A model generated the notes under the pieces. That model did no database searches. It was not told the DNA's origin and saw nothing but the letters and a program-made list of their open reading frames with translations. The position numbers were made by a program, and so were the translations under genes. A stretch of DNA of 64,000 nucleotides from Taxillus chinensis (Eukaryota; Streptophyta; Magnoliopsida; Santalales; Loranthaceae), in assembly GCA_023512835.1 (NCBI GenBank), contig CM042088.1, forward strand, positions 10,160,078 to 10,224,077, written 5' to 3'. Positions 1 through 11,033 of the stretch are shown piece after piece (the stretch's first letter is position 1; every line of letters starts with the position of its first letter).

Positions 1-351
1 TGTGCTTTTACATTTTATTTTTTTTCTATTTTCGTTTTTTAAACTTTCAGAATTAATGAAAAAAGGAAAATAGAGAAGTTTTTGGGGTTTTATTTTTGAA
101 AACAACACAGAGAAAGAACTTAAAAAAGAACAGTTTAATAAATAAACAAAGTAAAGAACCTGGAGGAAAGAAAATGATGCAGATGTGAGCCCCTTTTCCC
201 TAGGAGTAATGCTTTCCAAGAGCTTCCTGAAAGCACAAATGGTTAGAAAAAGAAACTTTTCTAGTGTCAGCTCCTCCTCATGAAGACGAATAGTGATTCT
301 GGGTGCTTCTTTCCTTAGAAAAATGAGTATATTTCTCTTTGTGATTCCCAG

Positions 352-355
<4 letters not shown>

Positions 356-384
<29 letters not shown>
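356..384. repeat. CT microsatellite in LTR A
   Basis: A CT dinucleotide run of about 29 bases. The matching place in the other LTR (14197-14211) has only about 15 bases, so the repeat changed length after insertion. Confidence 0.9.
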
Positions 385-390
<6 letters not shown>

Positions 391-486
391 TTTTTATTTC
401 TTAGAAATCTAGTCAGAAAGTTCTCTCCCGGAACCCTCTTATGATACTTGATAATTGATGCCCCCCTCTTTGCCTCTTGGGGCAGT

Positions 487-496
487 CTATTTATAG
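487..496 (-). promoter_or_regulatory. TATA box of 3' LTR A
   Basis: Reads CTATAAATAG on the minus strand, the direction of the element. The same box is at 14314-14323 in the 5' LTR, in a conserved stretch. It fits the U3/R promoter of the retrotransposon. Confidence 0.6.
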
Positions 497-1057
497 GAAT
501 CCCCGGGGAGACAGCCCGTGCCTCGGCATTTATTGGATGCCTTACAGTCCCCATGAGTCAACTACATCGTTCCAATGAATTAATGACTTCAGAAATGGGA
601 TTCTCGGTTCCCAGCGATTTACAATAATTCACAGTTCCCATGCTTTGAAAAAGGAGTCCCAATGCCTGAAAATAAATAAATCGTTTGAGATTATTTAATC
701 CTCTGTTGTACCTGGATGCCTTAGTGGGTAAGGGCTGAATGCATTTCCGGATGTATTGGAGCCGTTGGGAATTAATAGTTATGCAGTCCCCAGGGTCAAC
801 TGTGATGTCCCGAGGAAAATGACATTTAATTATAGAGGTCTTCCGTCCCTATGCTCAAAAATGGAGTTCCGAGACATTTGAATTTAATATTCGGAGACTC
901 CTCAATTCTCACGCTTAAAAAGGGGGTTCTGAGACACTGGTTGCCTTTAATGCACTTAAAAAGAATTTTCTGGATTTTTCATAGTCCCGGTGCTTTGGAG
1001 TCACTCCCAGACCTGTAAAGGAGCTATTTTGGAGTTTTTCAAAATTATTGACCAGGT

Positions 1058-1455
1058 TTGACCTACGAATCTGGGCTTATTCCTGATCAGTGGCCTTATT
1101 CCGCATCAATAGGTCCTTATTCCGCACTAATGAGCTTATTCCGCATCAATGGGCTTAGCTCGGATTTGACCAGGTTTGACCTCCGGATCTGGGCTTATTC
1201 CGGATCAGTGGCCTTATTCCGCATCAGTAGGTCCTTATTCCGCATCAGTGGGCTTTGCTCGGATTTGACCAAGTTTGACCACCGGATTTGGGCTTAGTCC
1301 ACATCAGTAGGTCCTTATTCCGCATCAGTAGGCTTAGCTCGGATTTGACCAAGTTTGACCACCGGATTTGGGCTTAGTCTGGATTTGACCAAGTTTGACC
1401 ACCGGATTTGGGCTTAGTCTGGATTTGACCAAGTTTGACCACCGAATTTGGGCTT
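1058..1455. repeat. Minisatellite inside LTR A
   Basis: Degenerate tandem units built from 'ttattccgcatcagt', 'gggctta' and 'ggatttgaccaagtttgacc'. The same array is at about 14850-15335 with a different unit order and number. Short ORFs across it are by-products of the repetition, not genes. Confidence 0.85.
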
Positions 1456-2309
1456 CCCCAAAAATTTCCGTGTGTGGGCTTGGTCGCCACGTGGCGCCTC
1501 TACTTGGCCTTTCTTAGGCCTCTCTTGTTATCACTTGGTCGTGTTTTGCTCGAAATTCTGTTATCTATCTTCTGAAAGTGGAATCACTACAAAAGAATCA
1601 TCGATTTAGGAAAAAAGTTGGAAATACCGCACAGAGGTACATGATAAAATGAGCATTCTGCCCGTCCGATTCAAAAATTCATAGTTAATTGCACAAAACT
1701 TGGATTACCCTCAAACCAGTTGGAGATGACAGATAAAGATGTTATCTAACTAATGCAATTGACTTTATTCAGATCCAATAAGTATTGAGAAAGTTATTGG
1801 CAAAATAGTGCGCTGTGCACTGGCTGTCTCCCCCAAATTTGTACAAGGTTTGGTTGCCAACTTTGAAAAATCATAACTAATTGAATACAGCCCAGAATAT
1901 TCTCAAACTAATTGGAAATGATAGATAAAGATGTTATCTAATCAATGCAATTGACTTTGTTGGATTACGACAAGTATCGGGGAAGTTATTAATAAAATAG
2001 CGGGCTGCCCACCGATTGTCCAATTCAACTTGGTACTTTTGTCATAGCCATTTCATTTCTCCTCGGAATCAAGTGTGGTCAAGTGCGTTATTCTCCGAAT
2101 GTCATCCTCTATCACTTAGTGGTCCTTTGCCAAGTACGGTTGCGATCTAACCCGGTCAAAATGGGGTACAACACTTAGTTTAAACACGGAGTAAGGAACC
2201 TTACTACTTTGTGCATTGTTTATATACAAATAATGTACAAAGATAACCAAATACCCATTTTGAATGGTTAGATCTCCTTGGAGTTTGGCAATGCTGTGAG
2301 ATTGATGCG

Positions 2310-2600
2310 ACATTTTTGGTTATGAGGGTGGCTTCTTGGGCTATGATATGACATCTTGGGTTGATTTGCTTCTTGGGCTATAAGGGTGGCTTCTTGGGCC
2401 GAATAGCTTCTTGGGCTATGATACGACATCTTGGGTCGAAAATGAGTGACATCTTGGGTCGATTAGCTTCTTGGGCTATAAGGGTGGCTTCTTGGGCCGA
2501 ATATGACATCTTGGGTCGACCAGCATCCTGGGCTGTAAGGATGGCTTCTTGGGCCAAATACGACATCTTGGGTCGAATGATAGTGAGATAGCATTTTGGG
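2310..2600. repeat. Tandem repeat with core 'cttcttgggc'/'catcttgggtcga'
   Basis: About ten degenerate copies of a short 'ttgggc/ttgggt' unit alternating 'ggcttcttgggc' with 'gacatcttgggtcga'. Open frames on both strands arise from this periodicity. Confidence 0.8.
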
Positions 2601-3356
2601 CTATGCATAGGTGACTCTATCATGGCTCCCTCTACGAGTTCACCCTAAGAGATCGCTCTACGAGATTACCACTCAAGAGTCATGCTTGGGCTTACGATCT
2701 AGGTCTGCCGAGTTTAGTTCTTTGATTTTGAAAGGGAATTCTGTTTGTCGAGGGTGAGTCCTCATTTGTCTTCGAAGCTTAACTGTTTGTAAATCATGAG
2801 ATGAATCCTCATGCCATTCTGATATACGGATAATCCTGTGAGTAAGAAGAACAAACATGCTAGGATGTATGCTAATGATGCATGAAGATGGATGAATGTA
2901 TGTGACTTTATGATTAAGTTTGCAAATCCTTCTCCTCCGTCGGGAAAGAGGCCAGTGGATGACTTGTGCTTTTTATTCTCTCTTTGCTCCAAGAGACCGG
3001 GGCTCCATCTTTTCTGTATGCTGATATCCCCATGCATGGAATGTTCAAGAAACCTCTGCTTGGGGATTTTTTTTTTAAAGAATTTTGAAAAATGATAAAG
3101 AATTTTGAGAAAACTACATCATCATACACCACATGACTCATGCATTATCATAAGAGTTTAACAAGTCTTCCTTTTATAAAACAAAATGATAGGTTTTTAA
3201 GATATTGGTCTACAAAGTTGATCAGAGTATGCTCAAGACTTGACCAATTCTTCTGTTCGCGGGCTGGCCTTTGATGTGGAGTAACTGATCAGTCCCTCTG
3301 AGGTGCTTGAGATTTTATCAGACTGCTTTAGGTGACTTTGGATCTGGTACCTTTGT

Positions 3357-3485
3357 TTGGCTTTGTATTTTACCCTTAGTGCCCTTTCGGGTTTTCACTA
3401 AGTCCGCCTTTAATTCTTCTCTCTTTTCACAGAGCTTTGTATTTTACCCTTGGCGCCCTTTCGGGTTTTCACCAAGTCCGCTCTT
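3357..3485. repeat. Two-copy tandem repeat in 3' UTR of A
   Basis: A segment containing 'gtattttaccctt' then 'gccctttcgggttttcac' and 'aagtccgc' occurs twice, about 75 bases apart, with few differences. Confidence 0.75.
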
Positions 3486-3825
3486 AGCTGCGACTTCCTC
3501 GTCTTTGTACCAAAATGAAATTTTTGTTGCCATTTATATGAAGGAGATGATGAGCGTGAGATTTAGACTCACTTGGGCAAGCTGGTTTTCATTTGGCAAA
3601 AATAGTGAATGATTGTTTGGAATTCTTTTGCAAGATAAGAAAGCCTTTTTTTTTGGCCCTTTGGTGCTTTCTTTTTTTGCTTTTACTTAGGGAAAGGCTC
3701 CCTAAATGGTAAATAAGGATAGACAAAAGGTTCAAGAACATGGAGAATTCTTTCAATAAATGGCAATTTCAAATCCACTTTGGTACAAGAACAGAAATTA
3801 AACATAAAATTTCTTTACAAGATCA

Positions 3826-5142
3826 TCACATTACGGGGTTCGGGAGTTCATCTCCATCCATTTTGGTGAGGACGAGTGCACCACCTGAGAATGCTCTTTT
3901 TACAACATACGGCCCCTCATAATTTGGAGTCCATTTGCCTCTGTGATCATGCTGTATTGGTAGTATCTTTTTCATGACCAGGTCTCCTTCTCGAAATGCC
4001 CTTGGTCGCACCTTTTTGTTGAAGCTAGCCATCATTCTCTTTTGATAAAGCTGACCTCGGCAAACTGTTGTGAATCGCTTCCCGTCAATCAGGTTCAACT
4101 GTTCGAAACGGTTCTTAACCCATTCGGCTTCATCTAGCTTGGTATCCATGAGCACCCTCAGAGATGGGATTTCTACTTCCACTGGTAAAACAGCCTCCAT
4201 GCCATAAACTAAGGAAAATGGCGTTGCCCCAGTTGAAGTCCGGACTGTGGTTCTATAGGCATGTAGTGCATATGGGAGTTTCTCGCTCCAATCTTTGTAC
4301 GTCTCAGTCATTTTCCGGATAATGTCCTTGATGTTCTTATTTGCTGCTTCTACCGCTCCGTTCATTTGAGGACGGTACGGTGTTGAGTTGTGATGTCGGA
4401 TTTTGAACTATTCACACAAATTGTCCATCATCCAGCTATTTAGATTGGCAGCATTATCTGTTATAATATGCTCTGGGAGCCCATAGCGGCACACGATGTT
4501 GTTGCAGACAAACTTAGTGATTACTGACTGAGTGACTTGGACGTAGGAGGCTGCTTCGACCCACTTAGTGAAATAGTCGATGGCTACAAGAATGAATCTA
4601 TGTCCATTAGAGGCTTTTGGGAATATGGGCCCAATGACATCCATGCCCCATAAAGCAAATGGCCACAGAGATGTAAGCACGTGTAGCTTAGATGGGGGTG
4701 CTTGAATGCGATCCCCATAAATCTGGCATTTAAGACATTTACGTACATGCTCAATGCAGTCCTTTTCCATAGTAACCCAATAGTAGCCCATCCTTATGAT
4801 CTGCCTAGTTAGTGTATGCCCATTTGTGTGAGATCTGCAGTCGCCGTTGTGAACCTCATTGGTGACCCTAGCTACTTCATCTTTGTCTAAGCACCGCAGT
4901 AAAACTTGGTTATGGTTGCGTCTGTATAGGATTGAACCGTCGAGGAAGTAATTGATGCTTTCTCGTCGGATGTTTCTTTTTTCTGCTTCTAAGGCCCCTA
5001 CCGGATATGAGTGCTGGGACAGGTACTGTTTGATATCTTGATACCAAGGCTTGTTATCGGTGTCAACATTGGTTACCATGTTGTAAATGGGTTCCTTGTT
5101 CACATTGATGTCAAAGCATGGTATTTCGAAGCATGTGCCCAA
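3826..5142 (-). pseudogene. Integrase region of element A polyprotein
   Basis: Encodes the retroviral-type integrase that would insert the DNA copy into the host chromosome. Reading the minus strand: an HHCC zinc-binding part with HNGDCRSH and CLKCQ, then catalytic D in GMDVIGP and D in the ITDNAAN stretch (upstream of 4408), then the catalytic E in NGAVEAANK (about 4350), followed by a C-terminal part with REGDLVMKK and GPYVVK. The part 4408-5142 is joined to the RT part by one in-frame TGA (5143-5145); a TAG at 4408-4410 splits the core. Both fit C-to-T changes of CGA or CAG. The frame is otherwise kept to the natural end at 3826. No chromodomain is seen, as expected for the Tat lineage. 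Confidence 0.88.
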
Positions 5143-7258
5143 TCAAAGGAGGGAGGCTAGAGTCGCTAAAGCATTGGGAATTCGATTATGCTCTCTTGAC
5201 ATGTGTTCAAATGTAATTTCATCAAATAGGTTAGCCATTTCACAAATCATTTGTCGGTAAGGAATCAACTTGTGATTTCGAGTTTCCCATTCCTTTCTAA
5301 CTTGATAAATGACTAGAGCTGAATCCCCGAACACTTGTAATTTTCTGATTCCTTTACTCAATGCCTCTTGGAGGCCCATTACACAAGCTTCATATTCTGC
5401 TATATTGTTTGTGCAAGGGAATGTCAACTTGGCGGCCATCAGAAAATGTACTCCGGATGGGAAAATTAGGACTGCCCCGATGCCATGACTAGATAAGCTT
5501 GATGCTCCATCAAACCAAAGGGTCCATGTGTCTGACTCTTCATTTTCTTGGATGGTGTTGATGAATTCGTCAGGAAAATCAGAGATTGCTGGCTCATACT
5601 CTTCCAAGGCTCGATCCGCTAGATAATCAGCTATGGCACTTCCTTTGATGGCCTTTTGGGACACATAGACAATGTCATATTCTGCTAAGAGTAGCTGCCA
5701 TTTAGCAATTCTTCCCATCATGGACGGCTTTTCCAATAGGTATTTGAGCGGGTCATGTCTAGAGATGAGCCATGTGGTATGGTAGAGTGTATACTGCCTT
5801 AATCTTCGTGCTGTCCAAGCGAGGGCACAACAAGTCTTTTCCAGAGGAGTGTACTTTTCCTCACAAGGTGTAAACTTCTTGCTCAGATAGTAAATGATTT
5901 GCTCTTTCTTCCCTGAGGCATCATGTTGTCCCAGTACACAACCCATCGAGGTGTCTCGGACTGTTAAGTACAAAATCAGAGGTTGACCGGATACTGGGGG
6001 AACCAAAATTGGAGGGTTCATCAAATACTGCTTAATTGTATCAAAGGCCTCCTGACATTCTTTGTTCCACACTTCGGGACGATTCTTGCGCAGCACCTTG
6101 ATGATGGGTTCACAAGTCATAGTGAGTTGTGAAATAAATCGAGCGATGTAGTTGAGTCTTCCGAGGAATCCTCTAACTTCCTTGATAGTTTTTGGCACAG
6201 GCATATCTTGGATGGCCCGGACTTTATCGGGATCAATTTCAATTCCCCGTTGACTGATGATGAATCCCAATAGCTTGCCTGATGTAGCCCCAAAGGTACA
6301 TTTGGCTGGATTTAACTTTAATTGATATTTTCGTAGTCTGTCGAAGAGCTTACGCAACACTTCGACATGGTCCTTGTCTCCTTTTGATTTGGCGATCATA
6401 TCATCGACATAGACCTCTACTTCTTTGTGCATCATGTCATGGAACAGTGTTACCATGGCTCTTTGATAAGTTTCCCTAGCATTTTTGAGTCCGAAAGGCA
6501 TGACATTGTAGCGAAAGGTGCCCCATATAGTGATGAATGTAGTCTTTTCCTTGTGTTTAGGATCCATCCGAATTTGGTTATAGCTAGAGAACCCATCGAT
6601 GAAGGAAAACATAGTATGTCTTGCCGTGTTGTCTACCAAAGTGTCAATGTGAGGTAGTGGGAAGTTATCTTTAGGACTAGCCCTATTGAGGTCGCGATAG
6701 TCTACACACATACGGACCTTCCCCCCTTTCTTTGGAACTGGTACGATATTAGCCACCCATTCTGGATAGTGGGCCACACTAAGGAACCCTGTATCCCATT
6801 GCTTTTTGACTTCTCCCTTGATCTTTAGTATCATCTCTGGTCTCATTCTCCTTAGCTTTTGCTAGACAGGCTTACACTCAGGTCTCAAGGGCAACTGGTG
6901 TTGCACTATATCTATATCCAATCCTAGCATATCTTTGTAGGACCAGGCGAACACATCAATGTAGGACCTCAAAAGATCAAGCAGCTGATCTTTGATACTG
7001 TTGGGAATGAAGGCCCCCAATCTCAGTTCTCTTGGCTCAGTGGCAGTTCCGAAGTTCACAATTGTGACTGGGTCTTCACTAGGGATAATGAGCTGGTCTT
7101 CCTTTTCTAGCAGGCGCTTAATATCTTCTACTATCTCAGGATCTTCTACTGTACCGGCTTCCTCTACCTCAGACACTAACTGCTCCCAGTTTGGATCATG
7201 GCCAAGCCTTAAGCAACTCATTTCTTCTTTTCTTACCATATCTTTGAATTTATCATAC
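5143..7258 (-). pseudogene. Reverse transcriptase plus two RNase H domains of element A
   Basis: Exon 2 of pol. It starts at the predicted splice acceptor (7258). An in-frame TAG at 6862-6864 lies just before the RT core. RT motifs include VPKKGGKVRMCVDYRDLN, MPFGLKNA and the catalytic YVDD at 6400-6411. An RT-linked RNase H follows (LGQHDASG, SKKFT, EKTCCALAW), and after a short linker a second RNase H: WFDGASS, AEYEAC, GDSALVI. The double RNase H is known from the Tat lineage of plant Ty3/gypsy, where the second domain is thought to be acquired. The reading frame is open for 567 codons, the longest intact stretch of the element. Confidence 0.92.
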
Positions 7259-7454
7259 CTGCTTGAAAAAGTCTGACTTACTCAACCATATATGATAATG
7301 CACATGCTATGAAATGCAAGAGGATGTTTTTTGAAAAAGTTTCATTTTATTCAATCTTTCAAAAATAGGTTTACAACAAATTCAGAATTTGAAATTGAAA
7401 AACAACAAAGACAAAACATTGAAAATGTCCCAGCAGGTTCCTTGAACCATTTAC
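7259..7454 (-). other. Predicted intron between protease and RT coding parts
   Basis: On the minus strand the upstream frame meets a stop just after GTAAAT (donor at 7454). A pyrimidine-rich stretch ending in TTCAAGCAG gives an acceptor at 7259. Removing these 196 bases completes a Met codon and brings the upstream frame into register with the RT frame with no stop up to 6862. Ogre elements are known to carry an intron at this place. The exact match of frame and splice consensus is seen in the sequence; splicing itself is inferred. Confidence 0.75.
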
Positions 7455-9303
7455 ATGATAGGGAGGTCCAAGCTTTTCCAGTTGTCCAGTTGTTTTCTCG
7501 GGTCTCCTTGGCAAACCCGAACCAGTTCCACCTCTTCATTGTCATCCCCTATAGCGGCCACTGTCTTTTCCCTCTGATTTATGAATCCCGCGCTCCTGAA
7601 TGTAGCTTTGAGCGGTGGGAAAATCATCTTCTGTTCTTGGAAAGCTCTTTTCTCCAGCATAGCCAGTCAGCTATCCCTTCTTCTTGAGGTCTCTAATTGC
7701 CTGTCAGCTTTAGTGGGCTTGTAGCCTAGCCCAAATCTTCCAATTGTGCTTCGAATGGTAATAGGTTCTTTGATCCCTTGTCCTTGTAAGCCCAATCCTT
7801 TTCTTGCTTTGTGGCCCAATTTCAGCATGACTGATGCTACCATCTTCGATGCCTTTGGTAACTGTGTCCCTCCATCCTGATCTGTTGAAGGTAGGTTGCA
7901 TTGATGACCTCGAATGAGCGGAAGGAACATTCTGGGATATCTTCACTGCTTTCAATGTAGGGGACAGAGAGGGGTTTGGTGACGAGGATTTCTGCTTCCC
8001 CGGACACACATATGAGTTGCCCATCTACAATGAATTTAACCTTCTGATGGAGGGTTGAGGAGATTGCCCCTGCTGCATGAATCCATGGCCTTCCCAATAG
8101 GCAGCTATAGTAAGGAGCAATATCCATGACCTGGAACTCCACAGTGAAAGTACTTGGACCGATTTGTAGTGGTACATCTAGGGTTCCTACTACTTCTCAT
8201 TTTTCTCCATCGAAAGCCCTGACAATCATGTTAGTGGGGCGGATGTAAGACGGGTCCATCGGCAGTTGTTTTAGAATGGGAGCTAGCATAATGTTCAAAG
8301 AAAATCCATTATCAATTAGCACCCACGAGATGATGTGGTCCTTGCACTTAACAGAAATATGCAAAGCCTTGATATGTCCAACACCTTCTTGAGGGAGCTC
8401 TTCTTCACTGAAGCTGAGAAAGTTACTCGCCACAATATTATTTGCAATCCCATCTAGGTTCTCCACAGAAATGGATGGAGGAACGTAAGCTTTGCTCAAG
8501 ACCTTCATAAGGGTTTCCCGGTGTGGAGTAGAATCCATAAGCAAAGATAATAATGAGATGCGAGCTGGCTGCCGACTCAATTGATCAATGATGTTGTATT
8601 CACTCTGTTTAATCAGCTTCATAAACTCAGTTACCTCCTCTTCTGAGATAGAGGTATTTTTGTTAGCTGATATCGGTTTGGGAATGATATCTTGCTCTAC
8701 GGCTTTGCCTTTATCAGTTTTGTTGATTTCTTGCGGTGTGTATGAACGACCACTTCTTGTCTTCTTCTCTTCTATAGGAACCCCTGCAATGACAGACTTG
8801 CAGTGATAGTTCTATGGAACTGCTTTATCATCCTCGTATGGGAAAGGCGACGGCTCCTGAATAGTAAGGGTTTTGACATTTTGCATCAATGAGTCGGCCT
8901 TCGGCTTCTCCGTGTACTGGATAATTAGGGGTTTCGGTGCCCCAGGCTTGGGTGCCACTTGTGACCTATCAGTTGAGGCCATACAGACCTCTCGATGTGC
9001 CTCAAGCTTTGAAATCTCTAGTCTCTTGGAGTTTACCAATTCTTGGACTGCTTCTTGAAATTCGTCACATTCCTCTAAGTCGTGTCCATAAGCTGTCTTG
9101 TGATAAAGGCATCGCTTCCTCCAGTTGTTGCCCCTATTGGCATCAGTCACATCCTTGGTCACTATGAATCCATTCTTGTGTAGGGTCATGAATAATTGAT
9201 ACTTGTCCGTCTTGATTGTGGAATCCTGTCTAGGAGAATTTCCATATTCGGCTATTACATGGGCAACATTGCCTGAGTGTTCCGGAAGAGGGTTGGTACC
9301 CAC
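7455..9303 (-). pseudogene. Protease-containing part of element A polyprotein
   Basis: Joins gag to the intron. From the upstream end: a Cys/His stretch (CLYHKTAYGH), a linker, then the aspartic protease around VLIDNGFSLNIM (about 8310), where related elements have D-G/S-S or D-S/T-G; the Asn next to the catalytic Asp is unusual. It continues with LLGRPWIH and a Gly-rich part (KGLGLQGQG) that resembles a G-patch-like segment of Ogre polyproteins. In-frame stops lie at 8812-8814 (TAG), 8197-8199 (TGA) and 7667-7669 (TGA). A one-base shift near 9305 separates it from gag and another near 7885-7930 splits it. Confidence 0.75.
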
Positions 9304-10760
9304 ATTGGGAGTGCAGTCATTTTAGAGAAGTCCAACCACCCAGCATCTCTTAAATGTTGTATCTTCCTTTTTAGGGCGAAACAACCTTCTGTGTCATGTC
9401 CAATTCCACCTCCATGGTATACGCAACTGGTATCAGCTTTGTACCAATCAGGATATGGAGGGCTTAACTTTTTTAGGGGCACTGGACTGACAAGTCCTGC
9501 TGCCAATAGTCTGGTGTACACCTCCATGTATGTGATAGGAATTGGATCAAATTTCTCCTTTCCTGTTTTTTGCTTCTGCCATGGCTGCTTTGATTGCTCA
9601 GACTGGGATTGGTTGGTTGAGTAAAAGTTCCCGCCCTGAGGCTGATATTGTGGGTTCGGGGCTTGAGCAATGTAGGACACTGTCGAAGTTCCTCCATAAC
9701 ACCTAGGTGTGGTTGATTGTTGGGGTTGTTGTGACCCGGCGCTGTTATAGTCAGCCTTAGGTTGCCATACTGCCTGGGATTCTCCTTCTTTTTTTTGATT
9801 GGAGGAAGAGGGCTTTCTAGAAGCTTCATACTTGCTTCCCCGAAGTTTTCCTTCCCTTATGCCACCTTCGATTCGTTCTCCTGAGGCGACCAAGTCTACA
9901 AAGCTACTTGAAACATTCCCGATTAGTTTTTTGTAGTAAACCCCTTTCATGGTGCTGATGAAGAGGGTGGTAAGTTCTCTTTCGGTGAGTGGAGGCTGAA
10001 CATCCATTGCTGCCTCTCTCCATCATTGGGCATAAACTTTGAAGCTTTCATTACTTCCTTTTTCAAATGACTGCAGGGCTAGCCGATCTAATGCCAGTTC
10101 GGTGACATGCTTATATTGAGATAAGAATGCCGTGGCGAGCTCACTCCATGTTCTGATATGGCTACCTTCAAGTTGGATATACCATCGCAGTGGACCACCG
10201 GTTAGACTCTCCTGGAAGCAATGCATTAAGAGTTTGCCATTGTCTACATGGGCTGCCATCTTGCGGCAATACATGGTCACATGTGTTCTAGGACACTGAG
10301 TACCATTAAACTTTTCAAAATCAGGCATCTTGAATTTGGATGGAAGTACTATGCCTGGCACCAAACATAAATCATGTGTGTCGGTCCCTCCATATGTTTT
10401 TACCCCCTCCATAGCTTTCAGTCAGGCCTCAATAGATTTTCAATCAGATGGTTGAGCGAGGGATTCCATAGCTTCCATGATATTTGGGGTTGGCACCCCC
10501 ATAGCAGGTGGTGTAGGTGGGACTTGATGTGATGCCCCCGGAACCATGTTTGCTGGAGCGTAGGCTTGTGAAGCATGTGGTGCATGTTGTTGCTCTTGAT
10601 TAATAGCTCCTGTAGTTGGGCTAGCTTCTCTCTCGGCGGTCAGCTTGGCTAGCATGTCCATCATAGTTTTTAACTGAGCCTGCACTTGGAGCATGCTCCC
10701 CCCGATCTCTTCTTAAGCCTGCTCAAGACCAGTAAGTCTGTCCTCGGTATGCTCTGCCAT
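9255..10760 (-). pseudogene. gag of element A
   Basis: Capsid precursor that would form the virus-like particle. The start at 10760 gives MAEHTEDRL, then a Gln/Pro-rich part, then a retrotransposon gag core (FQESLTGGPLRWY, WSELATAFLSQYKH, LALQSFEKGSNESFK). Further on is a CVYHGGGIGHDTEGC knuckle-like motif (C-x2-H/x-H-C type) about residue 430. In-frame stops are at 10713-10715 (TAA), 10440-10442 (TGA), 10422-10424 (TGA) and 10023-10025 (TGA); at least two fit CGA to TGA. The frame shifts by one base near 9305. Position after ORF1 and before protease matches Ogre. Confidence 0.82.
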
Positions 10761-10765
10761 TGTAG

Positions 10766-11033
10766 GAGATGTCTGACGACTGGAGGACCTTAAGTTGTAT
10801 GAGTGCCCAATTCTGCTGAAGGCCTTCTAGCAAACCTGAAGAATCTGGAAAGTTTATTTTGGTTCTCACTTTTTAAGTATGAGTGCATGATATGCATGAG
10901 ATGCAAAGACACAAACTTTATTAAGTTGGAAACCAAACTTCAAAGGGTACAAACAGTCAAATTGAATTTAAAACAAGTAAAATGACATGAAATCCCTAAA
11001 ACTATATGTTCTAGGACAAGCTTTGATTATCTC
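10766..11033 (-). other. Spacer between ORF1 and gag of element A
   Basis: About 270 bases without coding signal on the element strand. It contains AT-rich sequence and no clear promoter. Confidence 0.5.

Larger units (their letters stand above)
1..2204 (-). repeat. 3' LTR of element A (partial)
   Basis: This stretch repeats 13838-16204 almost base for base; the missing ~655 bases lie left of the window. Compared with the right copy it lacks about 190 bases after the motif ending at 1535 and has a longer CT run. The inner (right) limit is where similarity stops at 2204. No clear polypurine tract sits there, so the true LTR edge is uncertain. Confidence 0.85.
2205..3825 (-). other. 3' untranslated region of element A
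   Basis: Non-coding stretch between the end of pol and the 3' LTR. It holds two tandem arrays, listed separately, and otherwise AT-rich sequence. I found no convincing polypurine tract on the minus strand here. The short ORFs lack recognisable domains. Confidence 0.6.

Noticed and set aside
1058..1297. 79-codon ORF in the left LTR of A
   Set aside because: It lies wholly in a minisatellite and repeats its own words; no domain.
2361..2623. Overlapping ORFs on both strands with repeated ILGRxASWA-like words
   Set aside because: Produced by the tandem repeat at 2310-2600.
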